DNA of 15,677 nucleotides from Oehlia diaphana (GCA_003833135.1 QZLH01001322.1:1-15677); one strand, 5' to 3'. Shown: positions 1-8,519, counted from the stretch's first letter. The notes: generated by a model from the letters alone, not told the origin. A program made the numbers and translations.

Positions 1-210
1 ATCGAAAAAACAATATTTTCTATGACTTTTAAGCGTTAAAAACGTAAAAATTTTCTTCAAACTACTAGTGCGAATTTGTGACCGAACGATCGGCGGGAAG
101 AGTTTTTTTCAGATTCGCTATTTGTTAAATTATATAAACTATATAATTTAAATTTTATTTATTAAACTAATAATATAATAATATTTGTGCTTTGTAAAAA
201 ATATCAGTTA

Positions 211-381
211 CAGTCAATTCTTGATATAGCAAACCTTGATATAGTGAATTTTTCAGACAACTATAATAAATTTCCCCTTGCTATAATGAATTAACCAATC
301 AAATCTCTTAAAATCTTCACTATAATCCTATAATGAAGTTGAAGTCTGGACCCTAAGGTTCATTATAATAAGGGTTGACTG
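211..381. mobile_element. pogo/Tc1-like MITE with TA target duplication
   Basis: A 171-bp non-autonomous element. The left end reads CAGTCAATTCTTGATATAGC, and the reverse complement of the right end reads CAGTCAACCCTTATTATAAT. The ends are therefore imperfect terminal inverted repeats that start with CAGT. A TA lies directly outside each end (209-210 and 382-383), the target duplication expected for Tc1/mariner-pogo transposition. The interior carries degenerate TTGATATAG/TTGCTATAATG motifs and no reading frame, so it would depend on a transposase from elsewhere. The pogo/Tigger assignment is inferred from the CAGT terminus and the TA duplication. Confidence 0.75.
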
Positions 382-514
382 TAATTATTTTTTAAAAAAT
401 TGTTTTTTTTGCTAAAAAAAATTTTTATTAATATGTAAAAAATAAAAATAAAGGTTTTTAAAAGTATGGTGACTTATTAGAAAATCATAAAAAAAATATA
501 CAGTATAATATTAC

Positions 515-754
515 ATATACATAGGATCCCAAAATATACATAAAAAGGTCAGATCTGAATTTGTGTATAACTAACCAAAAAAAACATAAAAATCTTTCCT
601 TTTTTAAATAATTCCTGGTAAAAAGATATTGCCTTTTTTGGTCACTCGCCAAAATTATCATAATTCTGGCCTTAAAAGAATGTGTACAGCTATTAGTAAA
701 AATTTTTTGGCTACCTCTGACCTTTATATATATATTTTGAGTCCTATATATATT
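515..754. mobile_element. Decayed inverted-repeat element (MITE-like)
   Basis: The left arm (515-553) and right arm (716-754) are imperfect inverted repeats of about 39 bp. Both contain the order ATATAYATAGG, CAAAATATA, AAAGGTCAGA when read inward. About 160 bp of AT-rich sequence without a coding pattern lies between them. No clear target duplication could be fixed because the flanks are nearly pure A and T. The family is unknown. Confidence 0.5.
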
Positions 755-846
755 TTTATAAATTATATAGTGGACATCAAAATAAAATGTACTAAAATTT
801 ATAATTTATTAAATCACATTTTTTAATGAGTTTTGTTAACTTGCTC

Positions 847-872
847 CCTGGGTTAAATAACCTGGGTTAAAT
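847..872. repeat. Two-copy 14-bp tandem repeat
   Basis: CCTGGGTTAAAT occurs at 847-858 and again at 861-872, with a 14-bp period, followed by CACCCTTT. The GC-rich words stand out from the surrounding AT-rich DNA and resemble the end of an unseen inverted-repeat element. No partner end was found. The rest of 755-1352 is AT-rich and shows no gene. Confidence 0.5.
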
Positions 873-2544
873 CACCCTTTCTAAAAATTTATATTTTATG
901 TAATTTTTAGCCAATTATTTGAAATCTTTATTAATTTTAAATTTTTTTTTAAAAAAATTTATTTGTTTTACTTTATATAGATTTTTTTTTTGAATTAGTA
1001 ATGCATTTTTTTATTGGATATATAACACTATAGTACAGTAATATTAATTTTAAGATGTTTATTTAAAGAATAAAGCATTCTTATGACTAATAATCATTTT
1101 ATTTAAAAAGCTAATAAGTTATAGTATATTACACTAAACTATATAATAATCCTTGATATTTCCAAAACATCAGATCTAAGAAACATCATTGTTATTACTA
1201 GTAGAAATCTATTAAAAAATAAGACACTAAGTTTCTGAAAATTATCAAGAATTTGCAATCCCAAAAATGTTAAGGTTGTGAAATCTTTAAATTTAAATTC
1301 AAACAAGAAAGTATCAGATACTGCACTTTATATAATTTTATTTATTTAAACATTATGAAGCATAATGACCAGTTTTCTTATATTTTTGATAATGTCTCAC
1401 ACGTTTTTGATTACTGAAATCTTGAATTACTGATTCAGAATATTGATCATTTATATTTGTAATATCTCTAATAGTTTTGGTTTTCATTTTTGCAAAAGTT
1501 TGCCTCTTGATTTGTACCTATTATGTTGTCTTTCTTTATATTTAATTTGTATTAAATCTCTAACAATACTATCAATATTTTCTTTGTTATAAAATAATTC
1601 TTCTTTTACCCTTTCAATAAAATTTTCAAGTTGACTGACAAATTCATTAAGTTTATCTGCCTGTATAGTATAGTTAAGTGCCTTTTTGGCATAACCTATA
1701 TCAAACCTAAATTTTTATTAGAACTTTGCAATTGTCTAAAATTAGACATTTGCCTAACTTTTTCAAGATGCTAAAATGACGCTTGAGATAAAAAAAAGTC
1801 TGTTTTATTTTTTTTGATTTGATAAATTGGTATTAAATAATATTTTTGTCAACTCATATGATATTTCTTATCATTATACCAATATTGTGAAATAAGCATA
1901 ATATGGAATTAAGCATTAGATGAATAAGACATAACTCAAAAAAAATGTCTGCATGCAATTCTATGATTAATAAGCCAAAAACATATATATAAATGTGATC
2001 CATCATTAAGTATAATCACATATTGAGATGCAAACTGTTAAGCACAATGTTTACTCACTTTTCATATTTCTTATATTTCTTGAACATTGTGTATTGCAAT
2101 ATTATCAAGTAATGAAAAAAGTAATGACTGAAGTTATTAGTTATAATTATCCTTTTTGGTAATATCTGTTCAATAAAAATTATCTGTTATCTAAAATAAT
2201 GAAAGATATTAAATTGATATTTTTTTTTACTGTGCGATGCATATCTTTATTCAAATGTTTTTTAATTATCAATCTCATCAAACATATAATATACATAACA
2301 CATGATCTACATGATCATCAATTTTTCATAAAAAAATATGCATTTCACTCAAGACGACAAAATATACATTTTTTTAAAAAATTTTTTACCTCCAACAAGG
2401 ATAACCAATTGTCAACTAATGTAACATTATAAAGAGTGATTATGCTATTTGATTCCATTATTTTTAAAATATCTGTAATATAAGTTAATTCTGAAAAGTA
2501 CTTATTCATTATATTTGGCAAATCTTTAGTTGAAATTTCATTTG

Positions 2545-2699
2545 AGACCGGTCTAGTAAAACAAGGGATTTGATCTCAAAAAAAAATTTTTAAGTTTATA
2601 TAATAATTATATATCAATTTCACTAAAAATTACAATTATAATAAAATTCCAAAAAAAAATTTTTTGGTCCTAACCCCTTGTTTTGCTAGACAGGTTCCC
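2545..2699. mobile_element. Foldback MITE inserted in the MULE relic
   Basis: A short element made almost wholly of two inverted arms. The left arm (from about 2551) reads GTCTAGTAAAACAAGGG and the complement of the right arm (from about 2692) reads GTCTAGCAAAACAAGGG. Similarity continues inward through a GATCTCAAAAAAA/GGACCAAAAAAA stretch, about 45 bp per arm, with a short AT-rich loop. It lies between the transposase-core frame and the LPNIMNKYF segment of the surrounding pseudogene, so it arrived after the MULE. The outer ends (GAGACC against GGGAACC) have diverged. The flanks share AAAT-like words, but no clean target duplication is seen. Confidence 0.7.
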
Positions 2700-3210
2700 A
2701 ATTTTATACATTTAGTTAACATTATTTTTTTTGATTGTTTATCAAATATAGTTTGAACTTCTTTAACAACATTAGTTAATTGTAATGTCTAATTAAATTT
2801 TTCTTTAATTAGCTTATTAGATACTTCAGCACGTTGAGAACTCTGCACATCTGCAGTAAAATTCTGATTAATAGCATAATTAGCCCAACTAGTTTTGCAA
2901 GAATACAAAACTTATGTAAAATATTGTTGATATTCAAAATATTCATTAATTAAGGTATTCTATTGAATTTCAAACTGATTATGATATAAGAAATTGCATA
3001 TTTTTAGGAATTTGATACAAAAATCTTTAAATTGATTACGTAATTTCCCTTGAAGCTTTTTTCTCAAGTTTAAGTCAATATGAAATATATAATAGAGATG
3101 ACAGATATCTTGATAATTATTTTTAATAGTAGATAATAATGCTGAATCAGCATTAGAATATAATATTGTTAGTATAACTTTACAAGAGCTTCTTAATTCT
3201 TATAAAACTA

Positions 3211-3778
3211 GGGAATTGAGTCGATCAAATTAAAATCGATTATGGTCAATTGAGTCAAGTGACTCGACTAATGATTTTACGTATCGAGTACTATAATTGA
3301 TCATAATACTCAACTAAATATAATTGATTAAAATATTAAATGATATAATTGGTTAAATAACGTAATTAAATCTTAAAATAGTAACTACTAACTAGTTTAC
3401 CTTGTAAAAAAAAAGGTTCTTTCTTTCACACTCCTTTACTTGTAGTGTTAAATTCTTTTAACGTTAACATACCTCCAAAATGTGCAAATAGTTCCACTGA
3501 ACCTTTACACACATCAAAATGTTTGGCTAGTGATATTACAGATGAATAAGAGCCACAATTATACCATCTTTCTCAGTAGTCATTTTTTCATCATAATAGT
3601 TAATTTACTATAAAGTACTATAATCAAATAATTGTTCGATTAATTATTCGAATTTATTTGATTGAGTGTACTTAATCGAATTTTAATCGATTACTGCTTG
3701 TTAATCGATTTTGGTCGATTTTGCCAAAAATTTTTAACCAATTAATTGAACAATAATTTTGTCATCGACTCAATTTCC
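3211..3778. mobile_element. TA-flanked DNA transposon, internally decayed, nested in the MULE relic
   Basis: The left end (3211 inward) is GGGAATTGAGTCGAT and the right end, complemented, is GGAAATTGAGTCGAT. TA lies directly outside each end (3209-3210 and 3779-3780). Including that TA, the ends form a 17-bp inverted repeat, TAGGRAATTGAGTCGAT. Subterminal regions on both sides are rich in ATCGATT and ACTCGA/TCGAGT-like words, as is common for transposase-binding arrays. The less AT-rich centre carries a transposase-like remnant on the minus strand. The TA duplication and a helix-turn-helix fit Tc1/mariner, but the family is inferred. Removing the element restores a plausible MULE frame, which supports the boundaries. 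Confidence 0.75.
3426..3572 (-). pseudogene. Transposase helix-turn-helix remnant inside the 3211-3778 element
   Basis: A 48-codon open stretch without a start codon, ending in TGA at 3426-3428 and preceded by an in-frame TGA. Its centre, SVISLAKHFDVCKGSVELF, has the shape of a helix-turn-helix of the kind that opens Tc1/mariner transposases: a hydrophobic residue, LAKHF, a turn, then VCKGSVE. No DDE catalytic part remains; the rest of the element is AT-rich. It was probably part of the element's own transposase before internal deletion. The motif match is by eye and could be coincidental. Confidence 0.35.
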
Positions 3779-3796
3779 TATCAGATAAAGGTTTAT

Positions 3797-4539
3797 TTAT
3801 AACTTTTTTTTTGCTCCAGATTTACAATGGTTTCTGTTTCCTAGTTAATATAATAAAATATAAAAAAATTTATTTTATGTTTTATTTTATTTTACATTTT
3901 TTATAAAGCATCAAAATAAATGCACTATAATTAAAAGAAAAAAATTACATAATGGTAAATTGTGTAATACAAAAAGAGGTAATATTTATAATTTTAAAGA
4001 TTAATATTTATTATATTATTTATTTAGAAAATATTAAATTAATTTGATTTATTTTGCATATGATTTGTAATTTGTAAATTTTGATGCATTTGTTATGCTG
4101 TTAACTGGCTGTGTATTATAATATTATGAATATATAATATTTAATATTATTAATGAATATCATCAATAAGGTTTTTTATCATAATATGCAGCATTTAATA
4201 ATAAATATTCAATATATATCAAGTAATTTGCAAGTAATAATAATTTAAACTGAATACCTGGTTAATAGTAAATCTTTACTATAATAAAATAACACTTATA
4301 TGTATTTAAGAATTCTTTTCTATACAAAATTTTACAAATATTTTTGCAAAAAATTTTATTTTAAAATACATCTTTTATTATAATATTTTTTATTAAAAAT
4401 GTTAAACTAATAGAAAAGTTAATATTATTGTCACTCAACAAGAAAATATATTTATAGATGCTGTTAAATTTTCTTCAATAACATTTATACATTCTGGTTT
4501 TATAATTATTACTTATTTCAGTTTTATTTATTTAACTAT
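3797..4539. other. AT-rich interval without recognisable gene
   Basis: About 740 bases dominated by A and T with many short ATATT/AATATT repeats (for example around 4120-4210). Upstream parts of the MULE transposase would be expected on the minus strand here, but I could not recognise any FAR1-domain residues. No terminal repeats with a partner were found. Confidence 0.5.
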
Positions 4540-6026
4540 TATTAATAAAATATATATACTTTATTAAACTTGAAATTAAATACATTAAGATTAAGAAAGA
4601 AAAAGCTAAACTTAAAACTAGAAATACTAAGATTTTTGAACTTAAAAAAAAAGTTGCTAAAATTAAGGTTAAAAATGCAAAATTGAAATATATTGTTAAG
4701 AAAAATGCAAGGCATGATGCTGAGAATGCTAAGCATATAAAGTTTCAAAATTAGAATAAAAGTTCTAAATAAAATTCCAATCTATCATAGTATCATCTAA
4801 TAGATAATTATATTTGACAGTTATACACTCATTTAATTAATATAAAAAAGCATTTTTTTTAGATATCCTAAAAGTATAATACATTATTTAATTTAAAATT
4901 TAAATTTTTTTTTTAAAATGAAAGTGAAAAGAGATTAGAAATGGATTAAAATATCATTTGACAGACTGACTAGGATTTTATCCCATTTATTTTATATTTA
5001 ATTAAATAATGTATAGTCTGATCACCTTATATTGTCACCTTATATCAATATATTAAATGCAATTCTTAATATATAAATTATAAAATATAAATGACTCTTT
5101 TCAAAAAGAGATTGATTATCTGATATCAGATGTTAGATTGGAACTCTAGTTTTAGACAACCATAGAATGTTTTCTTTTCAAAGAAACTATCTGTCAATAT
5201 AATTGAGTCTGTATTTTAAGTAACTTATTTGTAAAATAAATGATGCAGTATTAGATGTGCAATTATTTATAAATAATCTAGCATCTGCCAGTTTTAAATT
5301 ATTAAAAGATAAAAAAACAGATGCTTTCTTGGATGAAGTGAACAAGAAAAATATTAGTGATAATATAAGACAAAGAAATAGAGAGAAGAAACTTTAACTA
5401 AGTCAGCCTTTCTTAAAGTATTACCTTCTGTGAAGAATAATCCAACTGTTTCCTGGAAAATGATAAAATTTAAAGTAGTACAAAAACTGTTTTCTCGGGA
5501 AATGAACAGAAGGTCTCAGAGAAGTCAAAAAAATAAGAAATCAGCAATAGGCTATTCAAGATTTAATGACTCTGATGATATCAAGCTTACTAAAATCAAA
5601 GTATAGAACTTGATTTAATGCAAAGATTTACAGAGTAGTAGTATTATTACTTTACCTTCCAAAATAGTGAGCAGTATTCATCCTTTTGCGAAGCATCTTA
5701 CGGCCAAATTGCAATAAAAAGTCTAATCCATTTGTATTGAAATGCAATACAAGCTGGGCATGAAGAGATTTTATCTTGGATTCATTATTCACGAATTATA
5801 TAAAAAGGTGATGCCCGGTTAGTGAATCATTTTATCCTTTTATTCACCTTGTGAAAATATAAGCGAAAAATAAAACGAAAATGCTAATAAAATTTCAAAC
5901 CTACATTATTTGCATCACTCGATACTGTATTTACAAACAAATGAACTCGTATACTGCAAAATAATAACAAGGTACGTTGGTTTTATTGCTCGACTAGCTT
6001 CTAGAAGAACATCATCACGATGTTAA
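4540..6026 (+). pseudogene. Relic of a coiled-coil protein family (Rhizophagus-type)
   Basis: Function is unknown even in intact relatives; I recognise the architecture of an expanded family I associate with Rhizophagus. The first open stretch (about 4545-4754, ending in TAG) is a charged heptad-like coiled coil with KEKAKLKTRN, FELKKKVAKIKVKNAKLK and RHDAENAKH. After about 500 AT-rich bases the match resumes near 5309 with KKTDAFLDEVNKKNISDNI and then RQRNREKKL, followed by a stop. From about 5555 a frame with scattered stops gives GYSRFNDSDDIKLTK, SSSIITLPSKIVSSIHPF, AKHLTAKLQ and then MQYKLGMKRFYLGFIIHELY. A frameshift near 5805 leads to DARLVNHFILL, and another to NELVYCKIITRYVGFIA, ending at a TAA at 6024-6026. 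Stops, frameshifts and an internal foldback show it is dead. No start codon is evident at the left edge. Confidence 0.7.
4880..5013. repeat. AT-rich foldback repeat inside the coiled-coil relic
   Basis: TACATTATTTAATT at 4880-4893 is matched by its exact reverse complement at 5000-5013, with weaker similarity just outside (AGTATAA against AGACTA). The 106-bp interior contains a TTGACAGACTGACTAGG segment. It lies between the two conserved parts of the surrounding coiled-coil relic, so it may be a small inserted element. Because the arms are almost pure A and T, chance is possible. Confidence 0.4.
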
Positions 6027-6292
6027 TCATTTTTCCGGCTCTATAGATGGTTCAAACTTACTCTTGTTATATATCGGCATTTTCGGCATTTTGAGATCAT
6101 CACGCATGTAGTAGGCGCAGTATTATAAAAATAATTCCCCGTGATGGGATATTATCGACTCCACTTGCACTATCAGCGCAGTAAAATTTATGAGATAAAA
6201 AAATTAAGCGTATAGCGGTAAGTGTGAATCGGAAATATTGCATTGCTTATTTTTACAATCTCCGCAGATTTGAAATTTTTCCATCTCGGTGA

Positions 6293-6460
6293 AGTTCTCT
6301 TGTGGAACTTAATACTTTATGTCTGTGTGCGAGAGATGGGTGGGATAAATTATTTCGGAAATCTGGTGTTTATATTTTAGTTAGTGATATAGATAGAAAC
6401 AAAATTAGCTATAGAGGACTCGCATTAAATGGCCTAGGATCTTCCCTCCTTCTTAGATAA
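6293..6460 (+). pseudogene. Unrecognised open stretch in a less AT-rich island
   Basis: A 55-codon open stretch without a start, beginning SSLVELNTLCLCARDGWDKL and ending at TAA 6458-6460. Composition is much less AT-rich than the flanks, as in the Snu114 and coiled-coil relics, which is why I list it. A nearby segment in another frame (about 6120-6190) reads IIKIIPRDGILSTPLALSAQ and also looks coding-like. I do not recognise either. They could be decayed exons of one gene between 6030 and 6460; no function is proposed. Confidence 0.25.
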
Positions 6461-6614
6461 CATCATACATTTCATTCGCTAATTTGGCATGTTTTTTCAC
6501 TTCTCTGAAAAAATTAATAAAGTTTGCCCACTTCAGGGAATTTGCATCAAATTTTTTTTCGACTTTAAAATCCAAGTTAAATGTACTACCCAAATCCAAA
6601 ATATCTTCTCGCAT
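6453..6614 (-). CDS. Small unrecognised reading frame (53 aa)
   Basis: A minus-strand ORF from ATG at 6614-6612 to TAA at 6455-6453. It begins MREDILDLGSTFNLDFKVEK and ends HAKLANEMYDVI, a mixed charged and hydrophobic composition typical of a real soluble protein rather than AT-rich noise. It is preceded by an in-frame TAG, so it would start at this Met or be an exon. The plus-strand open stretch ending at 6460 overlaps it by only 8 bases. It may be a whole small gene, an exon, or a fragment. I recognise no domain. Confidence 0.3.
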   Translation of the reverse strand: MREDILDLGSTFNLDFKVEKKFDANSLKWANFINFFREVKKHAKLANEMYDVI

Positions 6615-6744
6615 CTACTCGAAGCTAAAGAATTAGTGCCATGTATCCCGATCCTTGTATTTATTTTTTTTGCTTCATGATGGTATCTGAAGATTTCACA
6701 TTTAAGGCCTGCGTTTCATGATTTCAGGTGATTTCCACAGCATA

Positions 6745-6958
6745 CCCTACAAAAATGTCACAATATAAAAACACGTGATTGTTTTTTGTCACGTCCGTCA
6801 CACCCTTCCTTGATTCCATTTTTCATAAGTATCTGAGGGACTTAGTTTTTTTCGAGTAAGTAAAAACGTATTCGTCACGCCATTATTCGTCACTGTTTAT
6901 TTTCACGTGTTAGTGCATAATGCCGTAATGCCGGCCGTTTCATGACATTTTTGTAGGG
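6745..6958. mobile_element. 214-bp Tc1/mariner-like MITE with perfect 16-bp TIRs
   Basis: CCCTACAAAAATGTCA at 6745-6760 is matched by its exact reverse complement at 6943-6958. TA lies immediately outside both ends (6743-6744 and 6959-6960), the Tc1/mariner target duplication. The interior has CACGTG and CGTCAC words and GC-rich patches, but no reading frame that could be a transposase. The perfect ends suggest a fairly recent insertion by a transposase supplied elsewhere. It lies in the less AT-rich island, just upstream of the intron-bearing relic. Confidence 0.85.
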
Positions 6959-7552
6959 TACGCTGGGGTCAGGTTTGCTGCGCCACAAATGATACTGTCG
7001 CGACATTATAAATTCGATCGCGGTTACTTTCATGGTTCTCTTGGTTCTCTATGGTCTGATTATTTTTTTTTAATACCCTTTCGTAGAACAAAGACTGACA
7101 AAATGGAATATTTTAATAAAACTCATTCAAACGATTGGTCGCTTTTGGGAGATCTCAATGGAGATCAAATTTCGCTGATTTTTCTAGTATAATATGTGAA
7201 CAGCGTTTTTGGCGATTTGATCAAAAAGGTTTCTGTTGATGAGGCAAAAGGCGAAATGCGCAGTGATTTGGAAAGACTTTAAGGTTATATCTATTTTTTA
7301 AAAAGTGGCTGCCGATGGGCCAAGAATTTCTTCAAGATTTTTCGAGATTCTTGGTAGACTGTGAGTGCAATGTGTTTTTGACCGAGAGTCAATCGCTATT
7401 TTCTCAGCAATACTCGTGGCTTTAATATATTTATTGAAATGGTTTGAAATACTAACTAATAATTCTTTATTCTAAGGATGAAAAAGAATTGTTGGAAGTG
7501 GATACTTTTGGAATAATCGTGATGCAGAGCTATAAAGGAAGAGAAAACTCTG

Positions 7553-7746
7553 GTAAGTGTGCTCTGCTATTACATTAATTTTATTTACGCATTCGAATTA
7601 TGAAATTGTCACTGACATGCTTCTATATATTAACAATAGAAAAACATGTTAAGATTATCTGAAAAAATAGGCGTTGAATTAGCCTTTATGAATTTCTTTT
7701 ATCTATTTTCTTTATAAAAGCTATCTGAGTAATTGTTATTCATCAG
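7553..7746 (+). other. Probable spliceosomal intron
   Basis: Donor CTG|GTAAGT and acceptor CATCAG|CT. Removing these 194 bases keeps the phase between the exon ending RENS and the exon starting QDITFK. The interior is AT-rich and has stops in the exon frame. It is somewhat long for a fungal intron, and an alternative acceptor CAATAG near 7639 leads quickly to a stop. Confidence 0.5.
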
Positions 7747-7898
7747 CTCAAGACATTACCTTTAAGACAACCATTACCCCAGAAAAACCAACTCTTTACA
7801 AACACACTATGCAACATTTGCCTAAACATTTTTCAGTCAATAATTATACTGACATAATTCCGAAAGAAATTCGTCACTGGCTTGTAAATTTATTATCA

Positions 7899-7968
7899 GT
7901 AAGTAAACATAAAGTCTATTTAGATGTTATGTCAAATATTATTAAAAAAAAATTTATTAATTAATTAG
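7899..7968 (+). other. Probable spliceosomal intron (70 nt)
   Basis: Donor TCA|GTAAGT and acceptor TTAATTAG|GC. It sits exactly between two open exons in phase 0 (LVNLLS then AFESTIM). The length is normal for fungal introns, the interior is AT-rich, and there are in-frame stops. This is the cleanest intron in the window. Confidence 0.65.
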
Positions 7969-8143
7969 GCATTCGAAAGTACTATTATGGCTCCACTAAA
8001 TCCAAGCCATGCATTTCATTAAGTCTGCAAAATAATTTTATGTGACTTGTGAGTTTATTATCAGGATCTCTGCCCTTTTTATCACAACTGACTAATTCAC
8101 CTGTTTTAAATAGTTTTTCCATGACCAGTGAAGGTCCTCTGAG

Positions 8144-8475
8144 CAGTGTTGGGTTTGGGACTTGTCCAATTGGTTTTTTTAATTGGATAATTTTGGACTG
8201 TTCAAAACCAGTTTTGGGCACAATTTAAAACTATTCAAGAGTTCTACTAATATTTCATCAGCTAAAACTAAAAATAAAGTAAAAATATAATGTTAAAAGT
8301 AAATATTTAATAAATTAAATGATAAAAAACTAAATAATATTAAAAATAATATTTGAACTAAAATTAAAATATTAGCCAAAATTAGTCATAATTCTGCCTG
8401 TTCAAAGGTTTTGGTTTTAGACAAGTTTTGAACAGATTTTGAACAAATATTCAAAAATGTCCAATTGTTATTGAT
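8144..8475. mobile_element. hAT-like transposon terminus, other end missing
   Basis: A terminus reading CAGTGTTGGGTTTGGGACTT at 8144 resembles hAT superfamily ends (CAGTGTTGG-type). Inside it are subterminal words TTGTCCAATTGG, TGTTCAAAACC and TTTTGGGC. Similar words recur at about 8400-8470 (AGTTTTGAACA, TTTTGAACAAA, ATGTCCAATTGTT). No matching right terminus (CCCAACACTG) occurs downstream, so this is either a truncated copy or one whose end has decayed. The candidate 8-bp flank CCTCTGAG has no second copy. It starts about 120 bp after the stop of the spliced relic. Confidence 0.5.
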
Positions 8476-8519
8476 TAGAAAATTATTTAAAAGTATTATT
8501 CAATTACCTAGCCATATTA

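Larger units (their letters stand above)
1353..3796 (-). pseudogene. FAR1/MULE-type transposase relic, interrupted by two nested elements
   Basis: Decayed transposase of the MULE (Mutator-like) superfamily, which would cut and move a MULE DNA transposon. Reading the minus strand from about 3210 to 2700, one frame gives a typical MULE core: NADSALL (the family has TDADPAL with the second catalytic Asp), then FHIDLNLRKKL, then a segment ending SSQRAEVSN, where the Glu is the expected third catalytic residue. Three stops (TAG, TAA, TAG) break this frame. After the 155-bp insertion the match resumes with LPNIMNKYFSEL (about 2530). A SWIM finger follows at about 1939-2028, reading YICFWLINHRIACRHFF. 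The family has CxC...CxH, so the first Cys is now Tyr. The end, RHYQKYKKTGHYAS, is a zinc knuckle with its first two Cys lost, and the frame stops at 1353. The N-terminal FAR1 domain and the first catalytic Asp were not found. The 3211-3778 element splits the frame: joining the flanks gives NLYLIVL before ELRSSCKV, as expected just upstream of the TDAD motif. Not functional. Confidence 0.85.
6989..8022 (+). pseudogene. Relic of a spliced gene of unknown function
   Basis: The 5' part (about 6989-7359) is one frame with stops at 7190-7192 and 7279-7281 and others after; it includes HSNDWSLLGDLNGDQISLIF and FGDLIKKVSVDEAKGEMRSD. Then come intron-like junctions. A GTGAGT donor near 7360 pairs with a TACTAAC branch-like site (about 7450-7456) and a TCTAAG acceptor at 7478. 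The exon DEKELLEVDTFGIIVMQSYK ends at 7552 before GTAAGT. An exon from 7747 (after CATCAG) continues in the same phase: QDITFKTTITPEKPTLYK and HLPKHFSVNNYTDIIPKEI, ending at 7898 before GTAAGT. A 70-nt intron ends in TTAATTAG at 7968, and the last exon, AFESTIMAPLNPSHAFH, stops at 8020-8022. The reading phases agree across the last two junctions. The 3' exons look intact; upstream stops suggest a pseudogene or missed introns. I do not recognise the family. Confidence 0.5.

Noticed and set aside
629..826. Plus-strand 65-codon ORF
   Set aside because: It lies across the right arm of the inverted-repeat element at 515-754 and has low-complexity Ile/Tyr/Asn composition typical of AT-rich noise.
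2199..2432. Plus-strand 77-codon ORF
   Set aside because: It is antisense to the MULE relic, whose minus strand gives family-like sequence here; its own composition is AT-driven.
4542..4748. Minus-strand 68-codon ORF rich in Phe, Asn and Leu
   Set aside because: It is the shadow of the plus-strand Lys-rich coiled coil.
6489..6680. Plus-strand 63-codon ORF
   Set aside because: It is largely antisense to the minus-strand 53-aa frame, which has more protein-like composition; no motif.
7985..8221. Minus-strand 78-codon ORF, considered as a hAT BED finger
   Set aside because: It crosses the hAT-like terminus and the last exon of the spliced relic, and the Cys/His spacing does not form a BED finger.
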